Below are positions 11,652 through 23,639 of a stretch of 64,000 nucleotides of DNA, one piece after another; the first letter of the stretch is position 1, and the number at the start of each line of letters is the position of its first letter. Location: the NCBI GenBank assembly GCA_028023455.1, contig JAQFVV010012400.1:14997490-15061489 (forward strand). Reading direction: 5' to 3'. Below the pieces are notes generated by a model that worked only from the letters and a program-made list of their open reading frames with translations, was not told where the DNA came from and made no database searches. The position numbers were made by a program, and so were the translations under genes. This DNA is from Epiperipatus broadwayi (taxonomy: Eukaryota; Onychophora; Udeonychophora; Euonychophora; Peripatidae).

Positions 11652-14006
11652 TGTAACAGTCAGATTTGTACACTCATGCAACAAAATTCGGAGCCCAAGC
11701 AAAATATACCAAAGCTGACCGTAGTGAGATGGTTGAGACCTCTAATCCGACCAAACTCCAACTCATCTGCCAGTACTCCAAATTTAATACCTTATGAGTG
11801 ACATTCCTGGGGCTACACTCAGTTCTCATTTAACCGTGAGCCGACATAGAACAGGGAGAAACACGAGACTTAAGGTCATTACTAACCTAACTAAATAAGT
11901 GATATATAACACTCAACACTCTATTAATCCTAACTACCAGACATACACATACAGCATATAAACTCATTAAGAAATTGGAGTATGAACTGAGACATTTAAT
12001 AATATACTGTGGATTGGATAAAATACTATGGATTGGATAAGATACTGTGGTTGGGTTTGATCTAGAGTCTGAGCAAGAAAGATATACAACAGTTTATATT
12101 TAAAAGGATTTATTAAAACAATAACAAATGATCTAACACAAAATATCATAATGGCAGGGATTGTATAATCTTCACAAGGTATTCAACACAGGCAAGCATG
12201 TTACAATAGTTGGGACTGTTATCAAGTACATCTGTTCCCTTTTAAACATATTACAATACATGCGTGTGTGAGTTATAGAGGACATGCCTAATTATTTAAT
12301 ATGCTCATCTTATGAACTTGACTTGCTTAAGTTAGAAGTTGATACCTTAGTAAAGATGATGATGAGTACAGCCAGTTTTAAAGGCTGTTATATATACTAA
12401 TTAAATGAGCAACTAAATAAACTCAGAATCATGCAGATTCAACCTGATAACCCAGATTCAAACTCCAGTCTAAAGCTGAATGATTAATTAATATGGGAAA
12501 AAGAACTGGTTACCATTAGGTCCACATATATGCGCTATGGTGCTATATAAAATATTAAAGAAATAAACTTGCAGTGCAAGTGTGTGATTCTTCAAGAGTT
12601 TCAGCATCAAATGCTCAGTTTGCTCTGAGACCGACAGTTTGCTGCTATTGATATATGAACATAAAGTTCAGGAAGTCGGATTGGCTTTAGGAAAAATCTG
12701 GGTCCGCACGCCCCCAGTTCTAATGAAGATAGCCATAACCCGAACTAAATAAAGGGGCGGTTTGTTACCGTGAACCCTTGTCAGAGGCAGCAAAACGTAA
12801 TACCTATAAGTATACTATATAAAAACACACCCGCAATGCACGCAATATATATATATATATATAAAGCAATAAGTATGCATATAATTAATTATGCCTAAAA
12901 CAGATAGCTTTTATCTGTCAAGCTAATTCAAAACAGTTCTTAAAATTAGCATTATAAGTATGCTAATAAAATGGGCTTAAACTATATAAAAATAATCTAG
13001 TTAAGATCCTGAATCTGCATATAAATATTCTTAATGAAGGAGGGAAAGTATATTCGATGGGACTTAATACAAACATTAGCAAATATACTTTATCATCTCT
13101 AGACAATATATATATCCCCTTCCAACTAATAGATATCAAAGGTTATAATATAAGATCGGTTAAGCAAACCCTGAAAAAATACGATTTTACAAAATATATA
13201 TAACTATGATAATAACGAGTGGTTAGCGCACTCGTTTATTACCCATATTATAATTTCGAAACAATGATTTAATAAAATAAACAATGCTTTTAAAATGTCT
13301 AAGTGAAGATCACAATTATCTCCTTTATAAATTACTTACTTAGTTTCATTGCTTCGAAATCTGAGCATATTATCACATATTAAACATAACAAAATGCATT
13401 TAAACAAAATATTAAAATTACTGAAATTAGGCAAGACCGTTAGTTTGTAGGAATTGAAGAGAATAAATTTCGGACATTTAATGAGTATAAAAAAAAATAT
13501 GAAATCTTTTAATTCATAAAAGATTTCAGCAGTTTATAAAATTAAAGTAAGTGATCTTTTTTCTTTTACATTATATATAAAGTTACACAGATTGATAGTT
13601 TCTTTTTAGAAGAGGGTAAAAATTAAAGAGTTTCTTTATAATTTAGATAGAACGTTCTTTTTAAAGTGTTATAAGAATTTATAGATTAAAGTTCATACTG
13701 AAGTTTTTTTAAAATTATTACCATCTCTCTGCCTCCTTGATTCGACTTGAAGCGTATATCAATGATAGTGGCGGGAATAGGGCGTCTGACAGCGTCATAA
13801 TCTTCAGTGGCCTTTCAGATAGGTTAAATTTCTTCATATTCTCCATGCAGGTTGCTGGAAAGTCTATTCAAATGTATGTTTAGAGGAACTGAGAGCAGCC
13901 ATCTGGCTCAAGAGCCAGTAAATATATTATTTTACTCGATCACTTTGGATTCTGGTCTCCACAATAATTTACAGGAAAGCAAGCTAAAGAAAGCTTTTTA
14001 AAAAAA

Positions 14007-14503
14007 TCTGCAATATTTATATTCCCTAGATCAAAAGCCAGCGACTATCTATTTTAAAACACAATTCAAACTTCTTCTAAGTTTTACAGCCTTCGGTCTC
14101 TTTTGATTCTTATCTTTTTTTTTATCTTGTTGCCCAAACTTTTACTGGTTTGATCTGGGAAAAGAAATTCATTACAATCGTAATGAATGAGCTCTAGAAC
14201 AATGTCAATAACCTAGGGACCATCTGATCCCACCTGCGAATTATTCTAAATAAAAATCTGCGATATCTATATTCCCCAGATCAAAAGCCAGCGATTATCT
14301 ATTTTAAAACACAATTCAAACTTTCTCTAAGTTTTACAGCAGTCTGTCTCTTTTGATTCTAATCTCTTTTTTTTTATCTTGTTGCCAAATTTTTACTGGT
14401 TTGATCTGGGAAAAGAAATTCATTACAATCGTAATGAATGAGCTCTAAAACAATGTCAATAATCTAGGGACCATCTGATCTCACCTGCGAATTATTCTAA
14501 ATA
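14007..14503. repeat. Two-copy tandem repeat of about 250 bp
   Basis: Positions 14007-14253 and 14254-14503 are about 90-95% alike. Each runs from AAATCTGC(A/G)ATAT through a shared T-rich block and the palindromic phrase ATTACAATCGTAATGAAT to CACCTGCGAATTATTCTAAATA. They lie near the right end of the TG...CA insertion and could be an internal repeat of that element. Confidence 0.85.
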
Positions 14504-14721
14504 GTCTTATTACCAATCTGTGAATTTCGCATGTGATTTATAATTTACCTAAACCAAACTTGTTAAAGAATATTTAGCCACATTTTCTAAACAAAATAAC
14601 CCTTATACAATATATTATTTATATAAATTCTGCGATATATCTATACAAAATTTAATATCATTATCATTTACAGGTGCTTATATGTGTGACAATAAACATA
14701 TAATTGTTTGAATACATATAA

Positions 14722-14850
14722 AACTGTGATTACATATATAACTGTGTAAATGAATATATCGCTGTGTGGATATATATACAACTGTGTAAACATACATATA
14801 CAGCTGTGTAAAGGCATATACCACTGTGTGGATACCTACACACTTGTACT
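14722..14850. repeat. ACTGTGT minisatellite
   Basis: About six imperfect units of roughly 20 bases, each built on (a/g)ctgtgt(aa/gg) followed by an ata-rich spacer. The array sits just inside the right end of the TG...CA insertion. Confidence 0.8.
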
Positions 14851-14931
14851 AAAGAGTGTTCCAAACCGGCATAGATGTGTCTATGGAGACATAAAGGTGA
14901 AACAGATAGAAGGACAGTAATATCTGTTTCA

Positions 14932-15960
14932 GTATAAAACCTTGAGGAACCCCATATAAAATTTTTTGCTCATTACTCAATACATTTGATATTTTTGCTA
15001 CAACATATCTATCATTTAAACAATTTTTCAAAAAAAGAAAAAAAACTGAACAATTTCCTTCTAATTCCACAATTTTGTAAACTGTGAATCAATTGTTTAG
15101 GCTCAATGATATCAAAAGCCTTTAAAAAAATCTAAAAAAAATTACAGCTTCATATATTTTATCATTTAATGCACTACTGATTTTATCTGTAAAATTCTCT
15201 AATAACATAGTTGTGTTTCTTCCTTCTATGAATCAATATTGGTTTTCAATAAAAAAAATATTTTTAGTTAAATTTTTTAAAATTATTTTATAAATATATT
15301 TTTCTATTATTTTAGCAATTGAAGGAAGAATAGATATATCTCTATAGTTATTAAAATTATTTTTAGCACTAGATTTACAAACAGATCTTACTATAGATGT
15401 TTTTAATAATGTAGAAAACACTATTCTGTATTATTTTGTTAATCATATAAATTATAACATCTGATAGAATGTCAATATTATTTTTTAGTTCTACCATTCT
15501 GATTGTATCTATACCAGGGCTTATATTATCTCTACATTCTTTTATTATTAAATATAATTATTCTTCATTTAAATTTGGCATAAATATTAAATTAGGTTGA
15601 CTATTATATGTTTTCAAAATATTACTATCATGATCAATTTGTTTTAGTTTGTTAATTCTTTCTACAAATATATTATAAAAAGTATTTTCTAGAAGAAAAC
15701 TATCATATTAAAATATTTTTTTAAATCTTCATAATTTATAGAGCTTGATTTCCTTAATAATATATTTATTTTTCTCCAAGTTTTTTTTTTTTTTGTGTGT
15801 GTGTCACCTTTATTTTCATTAAAAAATTTATTGTACAACAATCTTTTATCTGCCCGATCATAGAATTAACTCTATTTCTTAATACCTTATATTTAAGAAA
15901 TAAATTGTAATTTTGTTTAATATTTTTTTTTACATTCTTTCCATAATGATAAGAGAAAGA
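14932..15960 (-). pseudogene. CR1/Jockey-like LINE, 5' half of reverse transcriptase
   Basis: Read on the minus strand, this encodes the N-terminal reverse transcriptase motifs in order: SPGIDTIRMVELKNN near 15490-15540; NNYRDISILPSIAKIIEKYI in the frame 15233-15421 (canonical NYRPIS); and YGVPQGFIL near 14935-14970 (canonical VPQGS). Stops and frameshifts separate the pieces, and the second catalytic-domain motif A is damaged. The GVPQGF box is cut at residue Leu by the TG...CA insertion, and the frame resumes at 11651. No endonuclease domain is recognisable upstream, so the copy is 5'-truncated or too decayed to see further. Confidence 0.75.
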
Positions 15961-18062
15961 ACATCTTGATAAGAAAATGAAGTAATAATGATGTTAAGTA
16001 GATGACACTGATTTTTGTGTTCCTGAGTTTGAATTTGCATCTTCTGACTGTCAGATGATCAAATCAGATTTAAGATATATAAATGATCAAAAGCCCTGTA
16101 ATCCTTACATATTCTCATGAATTTGGAAAATCATTCAAAATTTTAAAATTAAAAAATATCCGGGATTCAGAAGATTATTATATGGATATCTGCAACCATT
16201 TACAACTCAAGTTGGGCAATTATTAAATAAAATAATTATCTTTAATAAATGTTGATTTCTTGGTCATTAGTTGATATTGATAAATTCAAGTTTAATGCTT
16301 CAATTAGCATTTTCACTGTTAATTATAAATCATAATCTTCTCGGTTTTAATTTTACAATTATTAGGAATTGTCTACATATTGTTGAAAAACAAAAAAATG
16401 CCTCCTTTGTTGTAATATTAATAAGTAAGCAAATAAAGAATTTATAGAGTTGCTTGGAAGTCAAGTGATGCTCAAGTGCCAAATTGATAAGCCAAACTCA
16501 ATAATTCCATTCAATTCACCAAATGAAATCCAAAAATATTTGCCTTGAACAGTTTAGTTCTTTATTAGTGATCATGGGAGCTACAAGAGATAATGGTGCC
16601 TTGATCAATTCCAACTGGAATAAAAAAATATTTCAGTTTGTTCAGTGAAATGAAATTGTTGTGCTCAATATCATTTAACTTCCTAAGCAAATGTCTAGAG
16701 GATTTATTGTTTAAACTAATCAACATACTTTAAATGAGTTGGAGATTTCCAAATAGGAAATAACTTCATTAATTTATTTACTTTTATAAGAGAATTTAAA
16801 TTTTCGATACTGAATTCGATTCTTAGTTGCATTTTTATCTTTCTTTTTTTTTTTTAAAGACAAATTTAAATTGCTAATATTTGCAAATTGAATCAAAAAC
16901 TCATTAAACAAACTTTTATTATCATCACCAGATGCAATTCTAGAGCAATAATTTATTTTTTATTTTTTCTTTTTTTATGAATTATTGGTAATCATGTTTT
17001 TATATTATTATTTTAAGATAAATGAAATTATTGATAGCTTTTCTAGTCTAAACTTGCTCTAGTGATGTTAGTTTTATTTTGGCAATGATTTTTTTTATAT
17101 ATAGATTTATTGACTGTGATTGACTTTTGGATTTCTTTTCATTATTTACACCACACCATAATGTAAAAAGCCATTTATATTGTGGCATCAAAACATATAT
17201 CTAGTCTTCCTATAACATTAAGACTATAGAAATTATTAGTATTTAAGTGACAATTAATCTGGTTTAAAAATTTCAACGAGTTTTAATTTAAAAGTGTATG
17301 CATTTTTTGAATGCATATTTTCAGATTCAGATAATGCTCTTATATATTAAATTGTGTCACAATTTTGATGAAAAAATTTCTAGCACATAGGGTTCAAACT
17401 AAACTAAGTCTAAAATAAAGATAATATTGGGTTGATTCATAGAAAAAGCTTTTTCCCATGTGAGAGATTCACATTTGTTTCTAAACAAATTCTTGTTTTT
17501 AATTAAAATATAATCTCTAATAATGAATTATAGAAAATTCTGTAAAATTTTTAGTTTACAACTTATATCATTAAAAACCAGTCAACACTTAGACAATCCC
17601 AATATCATTAACAATCAACAATTTCAAATTGTTGTCAAGACAACCTCTTTTAACACCATGTACATATATAACATCCTAGATATTTAGGCAGCTATTTATC
17701 CATGTTTGAAGTTAAAAAGTACTTTTGACTGAAAAGCACTTGTTAATACCAATTTAAAATAGCAATGATAGTTAATGAAAGTAAAGATATGAGAATGCAT
17801 TTCACTCAGTATAATTTGTGGACTTGAAATGGAAAAAGAAAATTATTTGTTCCTCACTACTTAATATATTTTTATTTGTTTATTACTAGAAGTATATAGC
17901 TTAGGAATCAGCACTATTAGATTGTTTTCTAACAAAAATGATTTTAAATTGAATTGATATGAAGTAAGTATTTTAGATTTACAAAATCATTATTTATTAT
18001 AATTTACTGCTAATTTTTTTATTTTCTAAGTATAATTTTTTTTTTTTAGAAAAAAAAAAAAC
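15961..18062. other. AT-rich stretch without a recognisable gene
   Basis: No coding segment, RNA gene or repeat could be named here. Composition is uniform, AT-rich and intron-like. Confidence 0.5.
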
Positions 18063-18869
18063 AACAACTAGAATTGAAAGACAGGCTTATTTATACCTGT
18101 GTCTATATATATGTAATATTAGGGTATGAGCACAGACTTTCACATGACCCACCACTCTCCACTCCATCTAATAATACTGATACACTTAAACACATATATG
18201 TTGAAAAGATAAATAATCACCAATATACGTATTTCATGCTAAACCAGCAATCATCAGTTGGTCCAGATTATCATCTCTACACATATATACTATAAGTGCT
18301 CAGATATATATTAAGATAGACAATCCTCATACTTTAATGGACAGGCTTCAATCTACTCCACACTCCAACTCTTCAACCGTCCATCCAATTGAAAATCTGA
18401 TGATGGAATGCTCAAAGGCCACCCTGAGGCCGAGATTCTTGTCACACCCATGTTGACCTAAGGTCAATCTGAACCCCACATGTACAGGACATAATCCATT
18501 AAATACATATGCAAGGATGGGCAGACATCTCTATAATGTAATAACTGAAAGACAGGCTTATTTATACCTGTGTCTATATATATATATGTAATATTAGGGT
18601 ATGAGCACAGACTTTCACATGACTCACCACTCTCCACTCCATCTAATAATACTGATACACTTAAACACATATATGTTGAAAAGATAAATAATCACCAATA
18701 TACGTATTTCATGCCTTTGAGCCTTCCATCATCAGATTTTCAATTGGATGGACAGTTGAAGAGTTGGAGTGTGGAGTAGATTGAAGCCTGTCCATTAAAG
18801 TATGAGGATTGTCTATCTTAATATATATCTGAGCACTTATAGTATATATGTGTAGAGATGATAATCTGG

Positions 18870-18913
18870 ACCAACTGATGATTGCTGGTTTAGCATGAAA
18901 TACGTATATTGGT
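18870..18913 (+). ncRNA. Hammerhead-like ribozyme candidate in the 471-bp unit
   Basis: ACCAA (18870-18874) pairs with UUGGU (18909-18913) as a 5-bp stem I. Between them lie CUGAUGA (18875-18881), a U-U mismatch, stem II UGCU/AGCA (18883-18886 with 18892-18895), GAAA (18897-18900) and the short self-complementary AUACGUAU as stem III. The layout places AUA as the NUH cleavage triplet, with cleavage after A18908. Every core nucleotide is present. The mismatch at the base of stem II, where G-C is usual, is the weak point. Corresponding copies lie at 19341-19384 (+) and about 18219-18263 (-). Confidence 0.5.
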
Positions 18914-19340
18914 GATTATTTATCTTTTCAACATATATGTGTTTAAGTGTATCAGTGTTATTAGATGGAGTGGAGAGTGGTGGGTCATGTGAAAGTCTGT
19001 GCTCATACCCTAATATTACATATATATAGACACAGGTATAAATAAGCCTGTCTTTCAGTTATTACATTATAGAGATGTCTGCCCATCCTTGCATATGTAT
19101 TTAATGGATTATGTCTTGTACATGTGGGGTTCAGATTGACCTCAGGTCAACATGGGTGTGACAAGAATCTCGGTCTCAGGGTGGCCTTTGAGCATTCCAT
19201 CATCAGATTTTCAATTGGATGGACGGTTGAAGAGTTGGAGTGTGGAGTAGATTGAAGCCTGTCCATTAAAGTATGAGGATTGTCTATCTTAATATATATC
19301 TGAGCACTTATAGTATATATGTGTAGAGATGATAATCTGG

Positions 19341-19384
19341 ACCAACTGATGATTGCTGGTTTAGCATGAAATACGTATATTGGT
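19341..19384 (+). ncRNA. Hammerhead-like candidate, second inverted unit
   Basis: Same sequence and fold as at 18870-18913: ACCAA/UUGGU stem I, CUGAUGA core (19346-19352), UGCU/AGCA stem II, GAAA and AUACGUAU. It is spaced 471 bp from the other copy, as expected for a head-to-tail tandem unit. Confidence 0.5.
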
Positions 19385-19498
19385 GATTATTTATCTTTTC
19401 AACATATATGTGTAAGTGTATCAATATTATTAGATGGAGTGGAGAGTGGTGGGTCATGTGAAAGTCTGTGCTCATACCCTAATATAACAACTAGAATT

Positions 19499-20397
19499 AA
19501 AGGTTTTTCTCAGTGATAAGTTCTCATTTAAAAGATTTTAAGTCAAAAAAAAAATAATATTGAAAAGTCATTTCGTTCTTCTTTTTTTTTTCAATTTTCG
19601 CTTCCCTGAAAATAAGACCAGATCTTGTATTAATTTTTGCCCCAAAAGCGGGCTAAGGATTTATTTTCAGGGGATATCATATTTTTTCATGCACAAAAAC
19701 ATATATTTATTCAAGCACAAAAATCTACTTTTATTTAAGTACGAAAATCTACATTTATTCAATACTACCAATTTCAACAGTGCGAAAATAACTTCTACTA
19801 TTGCTTGAATGTAACATTCTCGTTATATACGAAAATATTAAAAGTTACTTACATGCTGAATTTAGTAATATTTAATTAAAAATAATATATGAAACATTAA
19901 GCTGGTTGATTGAATTGAGATCACCTACTAGTAATAAGTTTCAGACTTTTCAGATATCCATGTTGATTTACTTATACTGTTGGATGTCAGATAAAAGAGG
20001 AATTCTCATATCAGACTGAATGAAGGCAGACACACATTGATAAATGAAAAGAAAAATTGTGTTCGCAAGTTTAAGAAAATAATTAGTTCTGAGAATGCCT
20101 GCAAAATAATTTTGAGTAATATTTATTCAAGTACAAAAATCTACATTTATTTTATTTATAGATTCATTGCTTTAATTCAAAATGTTTTTTTCTTTTATTA
20201 TGCTAGTTATAAGGTATGTTTCAAAAGGCTTTATTGAACTATAGGTGTACCAAAAGAAAAAAAAAGGAGAAAGATCATTACCTTAGTTTATAACACTTTA
20301 TTAATGCATCAATACTCTATTAGTCGCTAATCCTGGTGATCTAGTTCTTTGGGCAATGGTAAATCATTTTTATAGATTAGAGAAAAGTTGCATTATT
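19499..20397. other. AT-rich stretch without a recognisable gene
   Basis: No gene is supported. Around 19690-19760 a short degenerate reiteration of (tttattcaagcacaaaaatctac) occurs three or four times and again near 20125, probably a small decayed minisatellite. The open frames that cross it are fortuitous. Confidence 0.5.
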
Positions 20398-22580
20398 GAC
20401 GAGGTGACTGAAAAAATGTTGGACGATAAAAAAATTTCATCCTTTGCAAGTGTAAGATATCAATTTTGTTTCTAAAGGTGTTAGGGTGTATTGTGTCTGG
20501 TCTATACATAAGTGTACATATGGTATACCATAATAAATATAATACAAATGTGCTAGCACAAATGTGTACATAAATATCTTTTTCCAAGGTATTGAGAAGT
20601 GTTTGCATTCCATACTCTTTATTTTTAAAAATTTTTGAAATGTCCCACTGGATATTATTGTATCTGGAGCATGTGAATAATAAGGATGATAGGGTTTCTG
20701 ATTCTCTTTGACACAGCTTGCATATATCTTCAATATTGGTACAATTCCTTTTATATCTACGGAAGTGAATAGTCAGAAGTGCCTCAAGATTTAGTTTTAT
20801 GAGAAAGTCATAGAATTTTAGCTCCAATGACCAATATTTGAAATTTTTTGTAAATTGCTTATGGGTCGTGTTTAGATAAGTTTATCCATTATCATTGGAA
20901 GGGGGGCTGCAGACTGAATAAACCTCCCAGTATTTAATTTTATCCATGGGGGGATGTTAGATTGGGGATGCTTAGAAGTTACTTGTAGGTAGTGTTTTGT
21001 CTGTGAGTGTGATTTTGGCGCATGATATTAGATTAAATGTTTTTTTGAATTTGAAAAATGTTGACAGAATGTAGACCACTTATTTTGAGATAGAGGGTGC
21101 AGAATTTTTCTTAGGGATATTGACACTATTTTTTTTCCCACAACAATGTCCTACACATTGAATAAATTTTTGCTATAAAAGCTTTTGTGTATATTATTAT
21201 GGGTGTATAGTATGTAACTCTTGTTATTATTAAGAGATTGAAGAAACGACTTTGGCATAGAGTGACATGTATGATTTGGATAGAGAATTAGTTATATTCT
21301 CAGTTTAGTCATAAATTTCCTCTGTATCTGTGATCTCATTTCAGAGTTGCTTAAATGGTATGGAAATCCCAAGAATGAACCTGGTTTTCCTTTGAAATTT
21401 TGGTCTTATTGCAGTACATATGAACCAAGCACTGGATTTATGTAGATTAAATTCCAGTTTATGTTTTGCTGACTAGTTATTAAGAATTCTAATTAGTTTT
21501 GGTATCTGTTTTTTTTTTTGTGGGCAGAAAGATAGTAATATCATCCATGTATGCAACACATGTAACATTAATCTTCATTGCAGGTATGAATATTCTGGTC
21601 ATCTCACTTTCAATTCCTCTAAGGAGAGAATTAATATAAAAAAGTGAATAGAAGGGCACTTAGTGGTCAACCTTGTGGAATGGAGTTAAATGGAGTGAAG
21701 GATGGTATGTACTTCCCACTAAGAATTATATGAATTTCTCTACTTAACAGATTTGTAATCAAATAGATTAGTGCTCTGGGAATTGATTTGTCTGCTAGCA
21801 TATTAATTAGGATATTAATTGGTACCATATCAAATGCTGATTTGATATCCAGTTGAACTACAACTGGTCCATACTTTTTGTCATTTCTGATTGTATCAAT
21901 CACTGTCTTATATAGAAAAGCTGCCTGCCCAGTTGAAGATCCCTTCCTTGTGAACTGATTTTTTGACAAGAATGGCTGAATGTAGGGCTCAATTCTATCT
22001 TTAACTATTGACTCCAGAATCTTGATACCAAGTGGGCTCATTGATATAGATCTGAGATTTTGAAATGGGGTTATATTTTCCTTTCTTCTTAATGAATGGA
22101 ACCAATGAGATGGGGTAGAGCCCATGAATGTGATAAATTCTCTGGGTTAGAAAGTAAATGGGGTTATATTTTCCTTTCTTCTTAATGAATGGAACCAATG
22201 AGATGGGGTAGAGCCCATGAATGTGATAAATTCTCTGGGTTAGAAAGTTGACTAAATCTGCTAGATATTTTACTGAAATGACAAGCATTTGTATACAAAG
22301 CAAGGTATTCCATGTATCCCTGGATGACATGAGTTTGACATTGAATACAACTTTTCTTCAAAATCTCTTGGATCAAAAGCTATATTATCTTTTGGTGGGC
22401 CCAGAAAGTTGTTTGGGGAATTGAATATTTCCCCTCTTTCTGCAATGGTTTGCTCTTCTATTTTGATAGCCAATGGAACCTGGTTTGTTGGAGCCTGACC
22501 TAGAGGCCAGCGAATGTACTTAGACCACATGTGGGTTTGATTCAGGATATTTTCCCTCTTTTTTATCACCAAATATTCTT
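20398..22580 (-). pseudogene. Non-LTR retrotransposon with YMDD box and C-terminal Cys motif
   Basis: Read from 22580 down to 20398, the minus strand gives a decayed LINE ORF2. The pre-RT linker is a frame at 22270-22572 (HPGIHGIPCFVYK, canonical PG.DGIP). Fingers and palm follow at 21667-22125 (LRSISMSPLGIKILESIV, then PVVVQLDIKSAFDMV for motif A, then FNSIPQG for the QG box). The catalytic box AYMDDITIF spans about 21530-21555. A C-terminal domain with CKLCQRES...LLFTC at 20641-20745 resembles the zf-RVT-type zinc motif of several LINE clades. Frameshifts and stops separate the parts. The clade is uncertain; the YMDD box and C-terminal Cys motif argue against RTE. An in-frame 93-bp duplication lies inside it. 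Confidence 0.75.
22063..22248. repeat. Exact 93-bp tandem duplication within the LINE
   Basis: Positions 22063-22155 and 22156-22248 are identical over the whole 93 bases. The length is 31 codons, so the duplication keeps the minus-strand frame open through two copies of QRIYHIHGLYPISLVPFIKK. The surrounding LINE is heavily decayed, so perfect identity means that the duplication happened long after the LINE died, or that gene conversion or an assembly artefact is involved. Confidence 0.92.
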
Positions 22581-23639
22581 TGAGTGAGTCACATGCTGAC
22601 CAATAACAGTGATGATATCCAACGTGAACCGGTTCTTAAAATTACAAAAAATTAGCGAACAGGTAGGTAGTTAAATTATCCGAAAATAAATTTTATTATT
22701 ATTATCCTAAAAAAAAGTTGAATTAACAAATTACTTAATTATTTCCAACAATAATCTAGAACATTATTTGTATTTTTTTTTGTTATATCTAATGTAAAAA
22801 TGATTTTTTTTGAACAGATTGGGTTCAAAATGATTTCCCCAGAATAATTCGACTATACGATATTGTACTTGGAACGTGTGATATGCGCGATGAAATTTGA
22901 GTGATTAAGAATAATTATTCTGCAAGAAATAATTCACAACAATTTTAAGTAATTAAATCCATTATTTATCGCATTCAAATTAGTTTCTTTAAAAGTATAC
23001 AAATAAAAAGTGTTATTTTATTATTAGTGATAAATGAAACCATATTTAATTTTTACACAAGGTAAGTAAGAAATTAATTAACTATTAGTTTACTTAAATT
23101 TAACAGAGGCGTTATTAAAATTAAAACTTAGAAATAGGCACAAATGTATTTATGTACTTAATAAAATTTACTCTTACTGAAATTATTTTACTTTAAAGAT
23201 AAAATAACTTTATTCAAAAGGACATATCATTGCGAAAATAAACAGTAACATAAAACCATTGTTCCAATGATTTTGTTATGCCGACATTGTTTTCAATATT
23301 TATTTAACTTTTATTTTTCATTTGAAAATTTTATTTCTTCACTTACATATTTATCATACAGGATTTGTTTTTATTTGATTAGCAAATTTAATGGATGACC
23401 ATAGTACATTATTTTCATTTAGTTTGCCATGTTTGGTATAACAGTGTGTCTTTTTTAACAATGAGTTCAACATAAATAACTTGGCAAGAAGATAGCTCAT
23501 CAAATGGCATGACTCGTTTTCAAATATTTTTTTTTCCTTTTTCTTTTTTTTATTATTTTATTTAAGTTTTATGATTTGTTACAACTCATTTGTATTAAAA
23601 ATCAATTAATTAGATGTTTTTTTCTAAGGCCAATGTAAC
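22581..23639. other. AT-rich stretch without a recognisable gene
   Basis: I find no gene or repeat that I can name here. Part of this stretch may be the left flank of the decayed hAT element whose transposase follows. Confidence 0.45.

Larger units (their letters stand above)
11652..14931. mobile_element. 3,280-bp non-coding TG...CA insertion inside the LINE
   Basis: The LINE reading frame is interrupted exactly here: GTAT (11648-11651) precedes and GTAT (14932-14935) follows, a clean 4-bp target duplication. The insert begins TGTAACAG and ends CTGTTTCA, so it has TG...CA termini with imperfect 8-bp inverted ends, as LTR retrotransposons and some integrase-type DNA transposons (Ginger) do. 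I see no gag, pol or integrase frame and could not find a convincing pair of internal LTR boundaries. It is therefore either a non-autonomous LTR derivative, a very long solo LTR, or a non-autonomous cut-and-paste element. It is slightly richer in GC than its surroundings near 11700-11900 and 12600-12800. It contains two tandem arrays, listed separately. Confidence 0.75.
18076..19485. mobile_element. Tandem and inverted multimer of a 471-bp repeat unit with 13-bp target duplication
   Basis: The block is flanked by AACAACTAGAATT on both sides (18063-18075 and 19486-19498), so the whole 1,410-bp complex appears to have entered as one piece. Its unit starts GAAAGACAGGCTTATT and ends TAATGTAATAACT. 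One full unit (18076-18546) is followed head-to-tail by the first 167 bases of the next (18547-18713). The sequence then flips at about 18714 and runs backward through part of one unit and most of another, again head-to-tail. A related diverged copy lies at 41260-41570. No protein frame is present. Units carry a hammerhead-like core on the strand opposite to the first unit. Target duplications of this length point to LINE-type target-primed insertion, and the inversion resembles twin priming. Confidence 0.8.
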
